Assembly (NCBI RefSeq): GCF_000306235.2
Contig: NZ_AKWZ02000012.1
Span: 1-64,000, forward strand
DNA length: 64,000 nt
Direction: 5' to 3'
From: Leptospira fainei serovar Hurstbridge str. BUT 6
GTDB taxonomy: Bacteria; Spirochaetota; Leptospiria; Leptospirales; Leptospiraceae
The position numbers and the translations under genes are program-made. The notes beneath the pieces were generated by a model. That model made no database searches, was not told where the DNA came from, and worked only from the letters and a program-made list of their open reading frames with translations. Shown in pieces: positions 42,690 to 51,891 of the stretch; position 1 is the stretch's first letter, and each line of letters begins with the position of its first letter.

Positions 42690-43720
42690 AGGCGGTTTTA
42701 CAAGATCCGATTTAATAACACGCAATGGACGAAATGTCAATGAAAATCCTGTAAATTCCTATGTGTGAGCTCCCACAGAAAATCCATTCAAAAATGCTTG
42801 CAAACAAAAAGAAATGATATTCGCGAAACCGCAAGCCTTCGCGGGTACCACCGACCGGCCCCCGCCCAGGAAGGGTTTCCAAAGACCAACCCTTAATCAT
42901 TACTACCTTCGGACTAAAGGCAGATATAACAAACGGCGAGGATTCACCATTCGCATAAAATTTTTATTATAAAATACAAATTAATGAAACGGAATATTTG
43001 ATATCGGTGTAGAATAAATCGTCTAAAAATTCGCTATCATAGATAAAGAAGGCAAGGCGTGAACACGAAAAGAGAATCCGAAGTAATCCTTTCCGATACC
43101 AAACAATCCGAATTGTTGCATTCCCCCGAAACGCAGGATCGTCCATTCGTGTATTCTAATGAATCTTTCTATGATTCGGAATGTTTTGGAGAAATTTTAG
43201 AAAGTAACTTCGATAGTTCTTTTTAAGAAATCGCATTGATAGTTCAATCAAGACCATTTCATTCATTTTCCGGGCCACAAATTGGGTATATTTATTAGTA
43301 GTCCTTGTGCCTGTTTGAAGCCGATCAGAATCACTGCATAAACCGACGTTCTGAATTCGTACAAGATCGGCGGTAGAATCCGGGTTAATATTCTTTTTTT
43401 CCGAACACGGCAATCATATCCCAATAAGATCGAAATAAACTCCTGCGCGGAAGACTCGCTATTTCGGTTAAAAATGAGCCGTCCTTCGAGCGAATTCGGC
43501 AATTACCCGAAAGAGAACTTCAGGGTCTGTATGAAAAATTCTTTTCATACGAGTAATTGCTCATCCGGAAATAAGACCGGATATTTGCACACTTCAGACC
43601 CTTGGAATGCTATACCGGTCGGCGATGCGCCGCAAAAAAATGAATCGATCCATCCGAATCTTATACGATTAAGAATTCAAAAAGAGTGACGAAAAACGGG
43701 CAAGCTGCTAATCTTCGTTT
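42690..43720. other. 1-kb stretch with at most one small gene
   Basis: Apart from the small frame at 43059-43226, no gene is supported. A 71-residue plus-strand frame at 43474-43689 has no start signal or similarity. An A/T-rich patch at 42955-42985 could be a promoter. Confidence 0.5.
43059..43226 (+). CDS. possible 55-residue protein
   Basis: A GTG at 43059 is preceded by AGAAGG six bases upstream and opens an acidic, serine-rich frame of 55 codons ending in a TAA. The translation has no membrane segment or known motif. The good ribosome binding site is the main support; it could be a chance frame. Confidence 0.35.
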   Translation: MNTKRESEVILSDTKQSELLHSPETQDRPFVYSNESFYDSECFGEILESNFDSSF

Positions 43721-44377
43721 ATGAATCGAATCTTACCGGCTATGCTGTTTCTTATTTCATTTCCAACTTTAATCTTTGCAGATACAAAACCGACGTTTGA
43801 TATTCGAAAAACAGCGGTGTTAATCATGGATTATCAAAATGCAATTATCAACGGTGGATATATGAAGACCTCCGAAGGAGTTCTAGTAAAGGCCGACAAG
43901 GTGCTTTCGGAAGCGAGAAAAATCGGACTCCCGGTAATTTATATCGTTGTCGGCTTTCGCCCCGGATTTCCAGAAATTAGCCCGAATAACCTGATGTTTA
44001 GCTCCATCAAAAAGTCCGGTGGATTAGGTCAGGATCCGAAATTGTTGGCAATTCATTCCTCCGTTTCACCGAAGCCCGAAGACATCATAATTACGAAACA
44101 CAGAGTCGGCGCGTTCCTAGGTACGGACTTGGATATGATCTTGCGAGCAAAAGAAATCAATACGATAGTTATGTTCGGGGTCGCGACGAGCGGAGTCGTT
44201 CTCTCCACGTTACGTCATGCATCGGACGCGGATTATAAGAGTATAATACTCAAAGACCTCTGTGCGGATAAAGATCCGGAGACGCACCAAGTATTGATGG
44301 AAAAAGTATTTCCCAGACAAGCCGAAATCATATCTTCCGACGATTTTCTGGCAGCTCTTGCTAAATCGGCAAAGTAG
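43721..44377 (+). CDS. exported isochorismatase-like hydrolase, Cys replaced by Gly
   Basis: The 218-residue product has a signal peptide (ILPAMLFLISFPTLIFA, cleaved near residue 20) and a cysteine-hydrolase fold: Asp in LIMDYQNAII, Lys in ITKHRVGAFLGTDLD. At the place of the catalytic Cys the sequence is MFGVATSGVVLSTLRHA, so Gly. Isochorismatases such as EntB also lack this Cys. A hydrolase of the periplasm with a non-cysteine mechanism is possible. The gene stands alone and ends in a good terminator. Confidence 0.78.
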   Translation: MNRILPAMLFLISFPTLIFADTKPTFDIRKTAVLIMDYQNAIINGGYMKTSEGVLVKADKVLSEARKIGLPVIYIVVGFRPGFPEISPNNLMFSSIKKSGGLGQDPKLLAIHSSVSPKPEDIIITKHRVGAFLGTDLDMILRAKEINTIVMFGVATSGVVLSTLRHASDADYKSIILKDLCADKDPETHQVLMEKVFPRQAEIISSDDFLAALAKSAK

Positions 44378-44400
44378 CCTTTGACTGGCGAGTCCAAAGT

Positions 44401-44430
44401 CTCACTCGAGTAAATTCTCGGTGAGTTTTT
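44401..44430 (+). terminator. Rho-independent terminator
   Basis: CTCAC-T-CGAG and CTCG-GTGAG form a 9-bp stem with one bulged base around TAAATT, followed by TTTTT. It lies 24 bases after the isochorismatase-like gene. Confidence 0.7.
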
Positions 44431-44471
44431 AGGCAACGGCAACTCTCCTTTGATTTAAGAATCGATAAGGA

Positions 44472-46274
44472 TCAGGTTTTAAAAAACTCGACGTCGCCTT
44501 TCAAACTTGCAGCCTGATGAGCGAGTTTTTCCGCAAGGTTGTCTATGTCGCTCACCACTCTATTTAACAGTTCGGTCGTTTCGGATATCGATACGATGGT
44601 TTTGGAAAATTCCGCCGACGTCTGAGACTGTTCTTGCGTATGATTTCTAATTTCGTCCGCCGATCGAGATAAATCCGTAAATGCGGATCGAACATTGCCG
44701 CTCGCGGAAAGTTGGGAATCCGACAAATCGGCGACTTCGGATATTCGATCTAGCGTGATCCCTACTGTTTGTCCTATCTTTTGAAAGATTGTCTGAGTCG
44801 ATTCGATCACTTCCCGGCCGCTTTTCGTCGCGGTTAAAGCTTCTTGAATTGCAGCCCGAATTCTCTTCGCATTCTCTTGGGTCTGTTCCCCTAGTTTAGA
44901 AATTTCTTGAGCGACCACTGCAAATCCCTTTCCGGCCTCGCCTGCCCTTGCGGCCTCGATTGCGGCATTTAAGGAGAGTAACCCGATTCGATCGGTAATC
45001 TCGTGAATGACATTTACTGTGGCTCCCATTTTAGAAGTACTCTCTTCAATGTCTGCCATAGCCTTTTTGGTTCCGAGCAGCGCCTCTTCGCCTTTTGCCG
45101 TCTCGAACTTCATCTTATCCGCATCGCTCTTAGTTTCCGAAAGCGCCAGGTGAACTTGTCGAATCCGACCGTCCAATTCCGCCAAGGAATCGGTCGCTTT
45201 TTGCGTGATTGCCGCCTGCCCGTCGGCACGGGAGGCTGTCGAACTTACCGATGCCGCAATCTCCTCCACTCCGGCGCTCATTTGCTCCGTAGCCGCGGCC
45301 TGCTCCTGCATCTTTCTAGATAGTTCTTTCGTATTCTCTTCCAAAATTTTGGAACTGCCCGAAAGTTTTTCGGCTTCTCGAATCACACTCTTCACGATAA
45401 TTCTAAGTCGTTTAACGAAATCGTTTAACGATTTACTACTATTGCCCAATTCGTCCGTAGAGAGCATCGGCAATTCTATCGTCAAATCTCCCTTCGACAT
45501 TTCGTCGAATGCTTTTACCATATTTCCGGAATTCTTCCGAATGCTAGCTGCGAGTAAATAGGAGGCGACCGCAACCGTGATCAACATAAAGAACACTGTA
45601 AGCGCGAGCGGAGTAGTCACATCTCCAAGTTTAACCCAACCTTTGGTTTCCTCGAAAAGCAAATAACCGAAGATGACTACCGGTAATAGGGAAATTGACG
45701 CAATCGTAGCGAATATACGGGAGAAAATCGAAACTTTCCTGACTGAAGAAGCTTGCGTTTGTATGCCGCTTAACATATCGGATTCAAGAACCGACGAAAG
45801 AATCGATTCGGTCAAAAAGAAATGGGATACCCCTAAAATCGGATAGATGATTGCCGGAAGAAAGGCAAACGGTAAAGATTCGAGAAAAGTCGGCTGAAAG
45901 GAAAGATGCATAATCCGCCAAGCCGAGGTTATTCCGTAACTCCACTGAATTACGTAAAAAAAAGTATTCAAAAGAGGAAAGTTGAGGATTCTCGCTTTCG
46001 TCCGTGATTTACCGGCCGCGTTTAATTTACTCCATTCTTCGGGTTCAAGGACTCTGAGAATTCTACCGAGATAGAAAAACCGAATGGCAGGCACGACGAA
46101 AGAGGTCACGAGCGAAATGCAGGAGCTGATGATCAACGCTAAGGATTTATGAAAGTCGTAACCACCCGCGGCAATAATAAACAAGACTGCTAGAGGAACT
46201 GCTAAAATGGAAGTTAACACTTCCATTCCTATCGTAATTTTCCAACGTAGTTTGCGGGATTCCCTCTGATTCAT
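44472..46274 (-). CDS. methyl-accepting chemotaxis protein
   Basis: The 600-residue product has six membrane helices in the first 255 residues without a large periplasmic domain, then HAMP (about 255-305) and a long coiled-coil signalling part. The hairpin tip is DRIGLLSLNAAIEAARAGEAGKGFAVVA, as in all MCPs. It passes signals to CheA/CheW and so to flagellar rotation. The multi-helix sensor suggests it senses membrane or energy state or a hydrophobic ligand. The ATG lies at 46274. It has no che genes nearby. Confidence 0.88.
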   Translation of the reverse strand: MNQRESRKLRWKITIGMEVLTSILAVPLAVLFIIAAGGYDFHKSLALIISSCISLVTSFVVPAIRFFYLGRILRVLEPEEWSKLNAAGKSRTKARILNFPLLNTFFYVIQWSYGITSAWRIMHLSFQPTFLESLPFAFLPAIIYPILGVSHFFLTESILSSVLESDMLSGIQTQASSVRKVSIFSRIFATIASISLLPVVIFGYLLFEETKGWVKLGDVTTPLALTVFFMLITVAVASYLLAASIRKNSGNMVKAFDEMSKGDLTIELPMLSTDELGNSSKSLNDFVKRLRIIVKSVIREAEKLSGSSKILEENTKELSRKMQEQAAATEQMSAGVEEIAASVSSTASRADGQAAITQKATDSLAELDGRIRQVHLALSETKSDADKMKFETAKGEEALLGTKKAMADIEESTSKMGATVNVIHEITDRIGLLSLNAAIEAARAGEAGKGFAVVAQEISKLGEQTQENAKRIRAAIQEALTATKSGREVIESTQTIFQKIGQTVGITLDRISEVADLSDSQLSASGNVRSAFTDLSRSADEIRNHTQEQSQTSAEFSKTIVSISETTELLNRVVSDIDNLAEKLAHQAASLKGDVEFFKT

Positions 46275-46738
46275 AATCTAACTTTCCGTATTTATATATA
46301 TAGAAACAATAAATTTCTTTAGTTTCAAGATATATGACGAAATCCCTAAAGTCTTGCACACAACTTTCTTAGGTCCCGCGTTATGACACGAAACAATCAA
46401 CCAAAAAGCCGGAATTCCGACACACCTGCGCCTCTTTCGAATCATGTCTTCGAATACTTTCGAGGGTAAATATGGCCGCCCCCTCTCTTTCGTTCGGGCC
46501 GGGCTATTTCGGGTTCGTCGCATAGCGACTCATCCCTCGCAGAAATCAATACCTCAAAAGAAATATTCCCGAAGCTTTGCTCGGGACTGCCGCCCTGCAT
46601 ATCCCTGGCGGTTCGAAATCCGAAATTCTACCGGCGTCGAAGGCGCCGTGCAAAAACGGTCTTTCAGATTACTTTCCGTTCGAACCGAACGAATTGTATA
46701 ATAAATTTAGTATATACCGATCGGATAAAGGCAGCATA
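46275..46738. other. 464-bp spacer without recognised gene
   Basis: Short frames on both strands have no start signals or family resemblance. The chemotaxis receptor promoter should lie at its left end. Nothing else was recognised. Confidence 0.55.
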
Positions 46739-47161
46739 TCAATTTCTCTTGGAAAATTTTTTCTCCAATAATGATCGCATAGTATGGAGATCTTTCAAAA
46801 CCCAATCCCGGTCTTCTTTAAATTTTTCCGATGTCATATCGGCAAGACGGAACAAAGTTAAAATAAGTTCGCAACCGGAACCGTTCGAAATCAAGCGCAT
46901 AGGAATATATATTTCATTTCCCGATTCAAGAATCACGTAATGATCGAGCACCCCGTGAATATTTCTATCGGTAAATCTTGCCCGCAAATTCCCCTCAGGC
47001 GCTTCGATCAACCATTCGTCACCCTCTCCCGGAGAAATGGATTTACATAAGCCGGAAGCCCATTCGGGGAAATTACGAGGCTCGGATAGGAAATCATAAA
47101 CGATTTGTTTGGGTAAATCGACCGAAATACTTAAATGCAAAACTTCAAAAATATCATTCAT
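46739..47161 (-). CDS. SRPBCC/polyketide-cyclase-like protein
   Basis: The 140-residue product has the START-like layout: VLHLSISVDLPKQIVYDFLSEPRNFPEWASG at the front, five or six beta strands, and a long last helix (KEDRDWVLKDLHTMRSLLEKKF). Such proteins bind hydrophobic ligands or catalyse aromatic ring closure. No partner gene is adjacent, so no role can be given. Confidence 0.75.
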   Translation of the reverse strand: MNDIFEVLHLSISVDLPKQIVYDFLSEPRNFPEWASGLCKSISPGEGDEWLIEAPEGNLRARFTDRNIHGVLDHYVILESGNEIYIPMRLISNGSGCELILTLFRLADMTSEKFKEDRDWVLKDLHTMRSLLEKKFSKRN

Positions 47162-47731
47162 GCTTAAAAATCCCGAGATTTACGTTCTATGCGATCCGAA
47201 AGAATCGACGGAGAATTCCCGTTACATTAATCTGTTGTCAAATCGAGATTAAAAGGAATTTACGGTCTTCTTTTTGAAATCAAGAGATCCGCATGTCCAG
47301 GGCTTTCATACCTTTTCGAGTATTTATTTCTAGGGTTTCTAGTACTACTACTTTTACTTGGCCCTTCCGCTATTTCGACTTTGTATCGAATTCTATCGCT
47401 TCCTTTCCGTCTCAAAAACCGTGTACTTTTTTCATCCCAGCAGAATCTTAACCATCTCTTTTTACATTTCTTCCTCCTCTACCTCTGCACCAAGAATCAT
47501 TCTTCTGCACCTCGGGCAATTCCGATCTCAATTTATCCTTTCGCTCTTCTTTCGGAGAATTCTCCCAATCCAGTCGATACGATACTGGAATTGTTATGGA
47601 TCTCCCAAAAAACGACTTCCCCTTCAAACGCATCCGTTCTTAGTTGAATCTTCTGACAATTTTTAGCTTATATTCAAACGGTTTCCCATTCAGGAAAATC
47701 GGCGGATAAAGATGCACATCACATTATCGAT
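47162..47731. other. 570-bp spacer without recognised gene
   Basis: Plus-strand frames of 88 and 102 residues overlap each other here, are rich in Ser, Phe and Leu from C/T-rich sequence, and lack start signals, so they are taken as chance. The MFS gene promoter should lie at the right end. Confidence 0.5.
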
Positions 47732-48910
47732 ATGAAAGCGATTACAAAATCTATCTGGATTCTCTCGTTCATCAGTTTGTTTACGGATATTGCCAGCGAA
47801 ATGCTATATCCTATACTCCCTCTGTACTTAAAAAGCATCGGGTTTTCCGTTTTATTAATCGGAATCTTAGAAGGTTTCGCGGAAGCAACGGCGGGTTTGA
47901 GCAAAGGATATTTCGGAAATCTTTCGGACGCGAGTGGCAGAAGGGTCCCCTTCGTACAATGGGGATATTTTTTAAGCGCTCTTTCCAAACCGATGATGGC
48001 GTTATTGACTGTCCCGGTATGGATCTTCTCCGCGAGAACATTGGATCGATTCGGAAAGGGATTACGAACCGGCGCTCGTGACGCTTTATTATCCGAAGAA
48101 GCCACACCGGAAACGAAAGGAACCGTTTTCGGATTTCACCGTTCGATGGATACTCTTGGCGCCGTAATAGGTCCCGTCTGTGCTATTATCTATCTGCATT
48201 TTTTTCCGGACGATTATTCCTCTCTTTTCTATTGGGCCGTAATTCCGGGTATTCTTGCCGTGATTACTTCCCGATTTCTAAAGGAGAAAAAGAAGGCTAC
48301 CTCTTCCCCGACGGTAAAGCCGACGGGATTCTTCTCGTTTTTGAATTACTGGAAAGAGAGTCCCGCCGCATACAGACGTTTGTCGATAGGGTTGCTCGTT
48401 TTCGCTTTAGTGAATAGCTCCGACGTTTTTTTGCTGATGATGGTTAAGAATAAAGGGTTTACCGATTTGGAAGTGATTGGGGTTTATATTTTCTATAATC
48501 TAATCTACGCAATCGCATCCTTTCCGGTCGGAATCCTATCGGATAAAATAGGATTAAAGCGGATTCTACTGCTCGGCTTGGGTTTGTTCAGCATAGTCTA
48601 TTTTGGAATGGCCTTTGCGGAGAAGAAGGAATTCTTCTATCTATTATTTTTCATCTACGGAATTTATGCCGCGTCTACGGAAGGAATCACGAAGGCGTTG
48701 ATTACGAATATTACGAGTTCTAACGACGCGGCCACTGCAATCGGAACATTCGCCGGACTCAATAGTCTCGCGGCTCTGCTTGCCAGCTCGTTTGCAGGAC
48801 TCTTATGGTACGCATTCGGCGCGCCTATCGTCTTTATCGTTTCCTCCATAGTTGCAATTTTTGTTCTACTTTATCTAGCTTCTTTTAAAACTGTTTCGGG
48901 TAAAAATTAA
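47732..48910 (+). CDS. MFS transporter
   Basis: The 392-residue product has twelve membrane helices. LSDASGRRVPFVQWGY between helices 2 and 3 and RTLDRFGKGLRTGARDALLSE match the MFS loop motif A and the subgroup whose members share the GKGxRTxxRDAL signature. The substrate is not known. The ATG at 47732 is supported by the immediate family N terminus. It has no partner genes. Confidence 0.83.
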   Translation: MKAITKSIWILSFISLFTDIASEMLYPILPLYLKSIGFSVLLIGILEGFAEATAGLSKGYFGNLSDASGRRVPFVQWGYFLSALSKPMMALLTVPVWIFSARTLDRFGKGLRTGARDALLSEEATPETKGTVFGFHRSMDTLGAVIGPVCAIIYLHFFPDDYSSLFYWAVIPGILAVITSRFLKEKKKATSSPTVKPTGFFSFLNYWKESPAAYRRLSIGLLVFALVNSSDVFLLMMVKNKGFTDLEVIGVYIFYNLIYAIASFPVGILSDKIGLKRILLLGLGLFSIVYFGMAFAEKKEFFYLLFFIYGIYAASTEGITKALITNITSSNDAATAIGTFAGLNSLAALLASSFAGLLWYAFGAPIVFIVSSIVAIFVLLYLASFKTVSGKN

Positions 48911-49017
48911 TTATCTTCCCTGATTAAACGACAAGCTCGAATGATCCAAATTCTCTCGGGAAAGTTCACGCGGTTTCATAAGAGAATATATAATAAAAAT
49001 ATAATTAGTCTTAAGAG

Positions 49018-49635
49018 TCAGGAATCGGAGCCGATTCGACTCTTTATTTCAAAGGTTATTCCCCGCTCGCTTCGAATCAGCGGAATCGGATCAGCGCTAC
49101 CTTCCAGCCAGGCATCGAAATTTTCTTTCGCGATGGTCCCAGGCTGGTGATCCCCTACCGGAGTCATTTCCAAAGACGCCGGAACGGTAATAATGGCGAA
49201 TCCCGGTATAATTTTACCGTTTTCATGGTAATGCACATGTAAGCCCGCAAAGGCGAATAATTCGTCGGACTTATGAAAAATTTCAACATTGACCTTCTCT
49301 TCCTCGGAAATCACTTTCCATTCGAAAAAAGAACTCGCGGGAATAATGCAACGGGAATCCTTATCTTTGATCGCGTCCTTCCAAAGCGGAGACGTCTTAA
49401 TACTTTCAATTCGAGCGATCGTTTCGTATTTTTGACTCTTACTATTCCAAATTCCCCATTTATAATTCCTGAGAATACGGTCTTCTCCCTTTGAAATTAA
49501 AACCGGAGCGATATCTCCGGGCTCAACGTTTCGATTCAATCTGTATTTTTCACCGATACTCTCGGGTTCACCGTTAATTTCAAACTGTGAAATGATTTGA
49601 TCGGCTACTGCATTGATGCTATAAGAATCGCACAT
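49018..49635 (-). CDS. SRAP (HMCES/YedK) family protein, divergent
   Basis: The 205-residue product starts MCDSYS, giving the catalytic Cys2 that reacts with abasic sites in single-stranded DNA. CIIPASSFFEW carries Glu105, and GDHQPGTI gives His163 in place of the usual HxRMP. The Asn of the NARxE box is replaced (ETIARIES). The family shields abasic sites in DNA. The changes in two conserved boxes suggest a divergent subgroup, possibly with altered chemistry. Confidence 0.8.
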   Translation of the reverse strand: MCDSYSINAVADQIISQFEINGEPESIGEKYRLNRNVEPGDIAPVLISKGEDRILRNYKWGIWNSKSQKYETIARIESIKTSPLWKDAIKDKDSRCIIPASSFFEWKVISEEEKVNVEIFHKSDELFAFAGLHVHYHENGKIIPGFAIITVPASLEMTPVGDHQPGTIAKENFDAWLEGSADPIPLIRSERGITFEIKSRIGSDS

Positions 49636-49812
49636 TGATTAATTTTCGAAGGAGAAAGGAAGAAAATCAATCGATTTTCGGATAAGTGTGACTAAGCCGA
49701 AAGATGTATATAATCATATATCCGTCGTTAGGTTTAACCTTCCAGTTTCCATAATGCGATCCAATCTGTCGGAAATATTCACCGAGTCTAGCGATAATCC
49801 CATAATGGAATC

Positions 49813-50514
49813 TTAATTGTTTTCTTCGAAGAGTCCCAATAATGCCTCCGCGTTTAAAATCTCGATTTTACTTCCCGTAGAGGAAACCAATCCTGCGGCT
49901 TTCAATGCACGCAATTCCCGAACTATGACTTCCCGCACCGTGCCGATCGAATCGGCCAAGTCTTGCTGCGACATTCTCACCGATAGAAAAGGAGGTTCCG
50001 ATTGGCTTACCGCTGTCAAGAGTAGATGACGTGCCAATCGTTCTCTAACGCTTGTAAAGGCAACGCCGTAAAGTTCCCGAAGCACGGAATAGACCCTCGA
50101 AGCGCATTCTTCGGCAAATATCCAGGAGAGTTCCGGAGAACGTTTTCCGTATTCCTTAATATCGCGGAACGAAATTGCGAACACTTCGGAGTCGCTTAAC
50201 GCTTGCACATAAGTATCATCGGATTCCTTTATCGTTCCTCGATTGGCAAGCGCCCCGACTAAACCCATCACCTCTCCGGTTCGTGCATAGCGAACGGTCG
50301 CCTGCCTGCCGGAAGGAGACGAAAGATACAATCTAAAAAAACCGGAAAGAACCAGCCCGGCGTACGTGGCCTCTTCAAATGCTTGGTGTATGACTTCTCC
50401 GGCGGAAAATTTTACGATCCTGCCCCGTTGAAACAAAGGCTCGTACGACTCTTTTCTAATTCTCGAAAAAATACTCAGCTGAATCGCTTTTAAAACTTTT
50501 TCAGAAAAATCCAC
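49813..50514 (-). CDS. Crp/Fnr family transcriptional regulator
   Basis: About 233 residues from GTG 50514, which has GAGGAAAG upstream; the frame is open further back to 50571. A cyclic-nucleotide-binding-like beta barrel (about 35-130, FSAGEVIHQAFEEATYAGLVLSGFFRLYL) is followed by a winged helix (MSQQDLADSIGTVREVIVRELRALKAAGLV, about 180-210). No cysteines for an iron-sulfur cluster are seen in the N-terminal part. It is divergent from a lipoprotein hydrolase gene, which may be its target. Confidence 0.85.
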   Translation of the reverse strand: MDFSEKVLKAIQLSIFSRIRKESYEPLFQRGRIVKFSAGEVIHQAFEEATYAGLVLSGFFRLYLSSPSGRQATVRYARTGEVMGLVGALANRGTIKESDDTYVQALSDSEVFAISFRDIKEYGKRSPELSWIFAEECASRVYSVLRELYGVAFTSVRERLARHLLLTAVSQSEPPFLSVRMSQQDLADSIGTVREVIVRELRALKAAGLVSSTGSKIEILNAEALLGLFEENN

Positions 50515-50643
50515 GTAATTCTTTCCTCTATTCCAAGAATAAAACGGAAACTGGAACAAAAGTTCCAGCACAATTGAATGCGTTCGCTTATTCTTCGAAT
50601 CAATGGATCGACTCCCGATTCGGAGACGATCCCGGAGGTAACG

Positions 50644-51678
50644 ATGTTAAGTAAAGATGTACGGTGCATAACCGCGGGAATTCCGTTGTTCTTTAGCGCC
50701 TTAATTGTCGGAGGATGTTTTCTAGGCCCTCCCCTACGTAAGGATTTTCGGGATTGGCAAAAGCTTGCAGAAAAAAGTATTCGGTTTTCCGATTGGAAGG
50801 AAGTTTTTTCCCGTCCGGTTAAACTCAATGTGACTGCAATCCATACAGGATATGTTTTAACGGGGCCGTCCATTCTGATCGACGGGAACGACCCGAACAC
50901 TCCGGCATCGGAGAAAAAAGAGCAATGGGTTCCTTCGCTGAGTTATCTAGTCCAGCATCCGAAATTCGGTAAATTCCTAATGGATTCAGGAGTTCCTGCC
51001 GTAAACGACGAAGGTAAATGCGATTTTAGCCTGATAGGTTCTTTCTATAACATTCCTTGTAAATCCGAAAAGGGATCGGACATAGGCAGTAGATTAACAA
51101 AGATGAATATTCCGAATACGGATATTATTTTCGTAATCGTCTCTCATTTGCATTGGGACCATATAGGAGGAATGGAATCCTTGCGCAAAAGAGGACCGAT
51201 CCGAATTCTCGTATCAAAGGAGGAGGCTGAAGACGCAGGTAAACCGTTCGCGATTTTTCACGGATATGCTCCTAAGGCCCTATCGATCGATTTTGAAGGC
51301 TCCGTTCTGCCGGACCTAAACTATTATGAAATGCCGATTTTAGGAAAGGTTTTAGATTTATTCGGAGATGGATCGGTTTGGATAATTCCGGCATTCGGAC
51401 ATACTAAGGGAGAAATAGCCGTGCTCTTAAATGCCGAAAATGAACCTTTGCTTTTCACATTCGACGCATCTCACTTGAAAGCCGGTTTCGAGAAAACGAT
51501 TCCTCCGGGAGCGACTGTAGACCGAAAAGAGAGCGTCGCCGCGTTACGAAAATTGAATTCTTTTTCGAAGGCATTTCCGAAAATAAAAGTAATTTACGGG
51601 CATGAGCCTACCCAATGGCAAGGAAAGAACCCGATCTCCTTACTTGCAGGCGATTCATTACAGAACATTCGTCGATGA
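50644..51678 (+). CDS. metallo-beta-lactamase-fold lipoprotein
   Basis: About 344 residues from ATG 50644, preceded by GGAGG. The signal peptide ends in a lipobox LIVGGC. The hydrolase domain has SHLHWDHIGG (HxHxDH) and later FTFDASHLK and VIYGHEPTQW, a pattern of the lactonase-like group of the superfamily, which needs two metal ions. An N-acyl-homoserine lactonase-like or other esterase role is possible; the substrate is open. It is probably anchored in a membrane facing the periplasm or outside. Confidence 0.8.
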   Translation: MLSKDVRCITAGIPLFFSALIVGGCFLGPPLRKDFRDWQKLAEKSIRFSDWKEVFSRPVKLNVTAIHTGYVLTGPSILIDGNDPNTPASEKKEQWVPSLSYLVQHPKFGKFLMDSGVPAVNDEGKCDFSLIGSFYNIPCKSEKGSDIGSRLTKMNIPNTDIIFVIVSHLHWDHIGGMESLRKRGPIRILVSKEEAEDAGKPFAIFHGYAPKALSIDFEGSVLPDLNYYEMPILGKVLDLFGDGSVWIIPAFGHTKGEIAVLLNAENEPLLFTFDASHLKAGFEKTIPPGATVDRKESVAALRKLNSFSKAFPKIKVIYGHEPTQWQGKNPISLLAGDSLQNIRR

Positions 51679-51891
51679 AATTCTCTAGGCGGAGATTCGG
51701 TTTTCGATTCCGTTTCATACGAGTTCCTCATTATGAAACGCGAAAAATCGGATCTCTTCCCTTACAGAATCGAATTCTGCTAATTCGCTTTTACGAACGA
51801 TAAGTCCGAATTAAGATTCGAATTTAATTCTTGTTGACCCGAATATCCGATCTAACAGTCTTACTTCGCGTCAAGAAACTAGGGCCGGAAT

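Noticed and set aside
43474..43689. 71-residue plus-strand frame
   Set aside because: No start signal and low-complexity, Asn/Ser-rich translation; it may be chance.
47358..47666. Two overlapping frames of 88-102 residues
   Set aside because: The composition reflects a C/T-rich spacer; neither has start signals or a recognisable domain.
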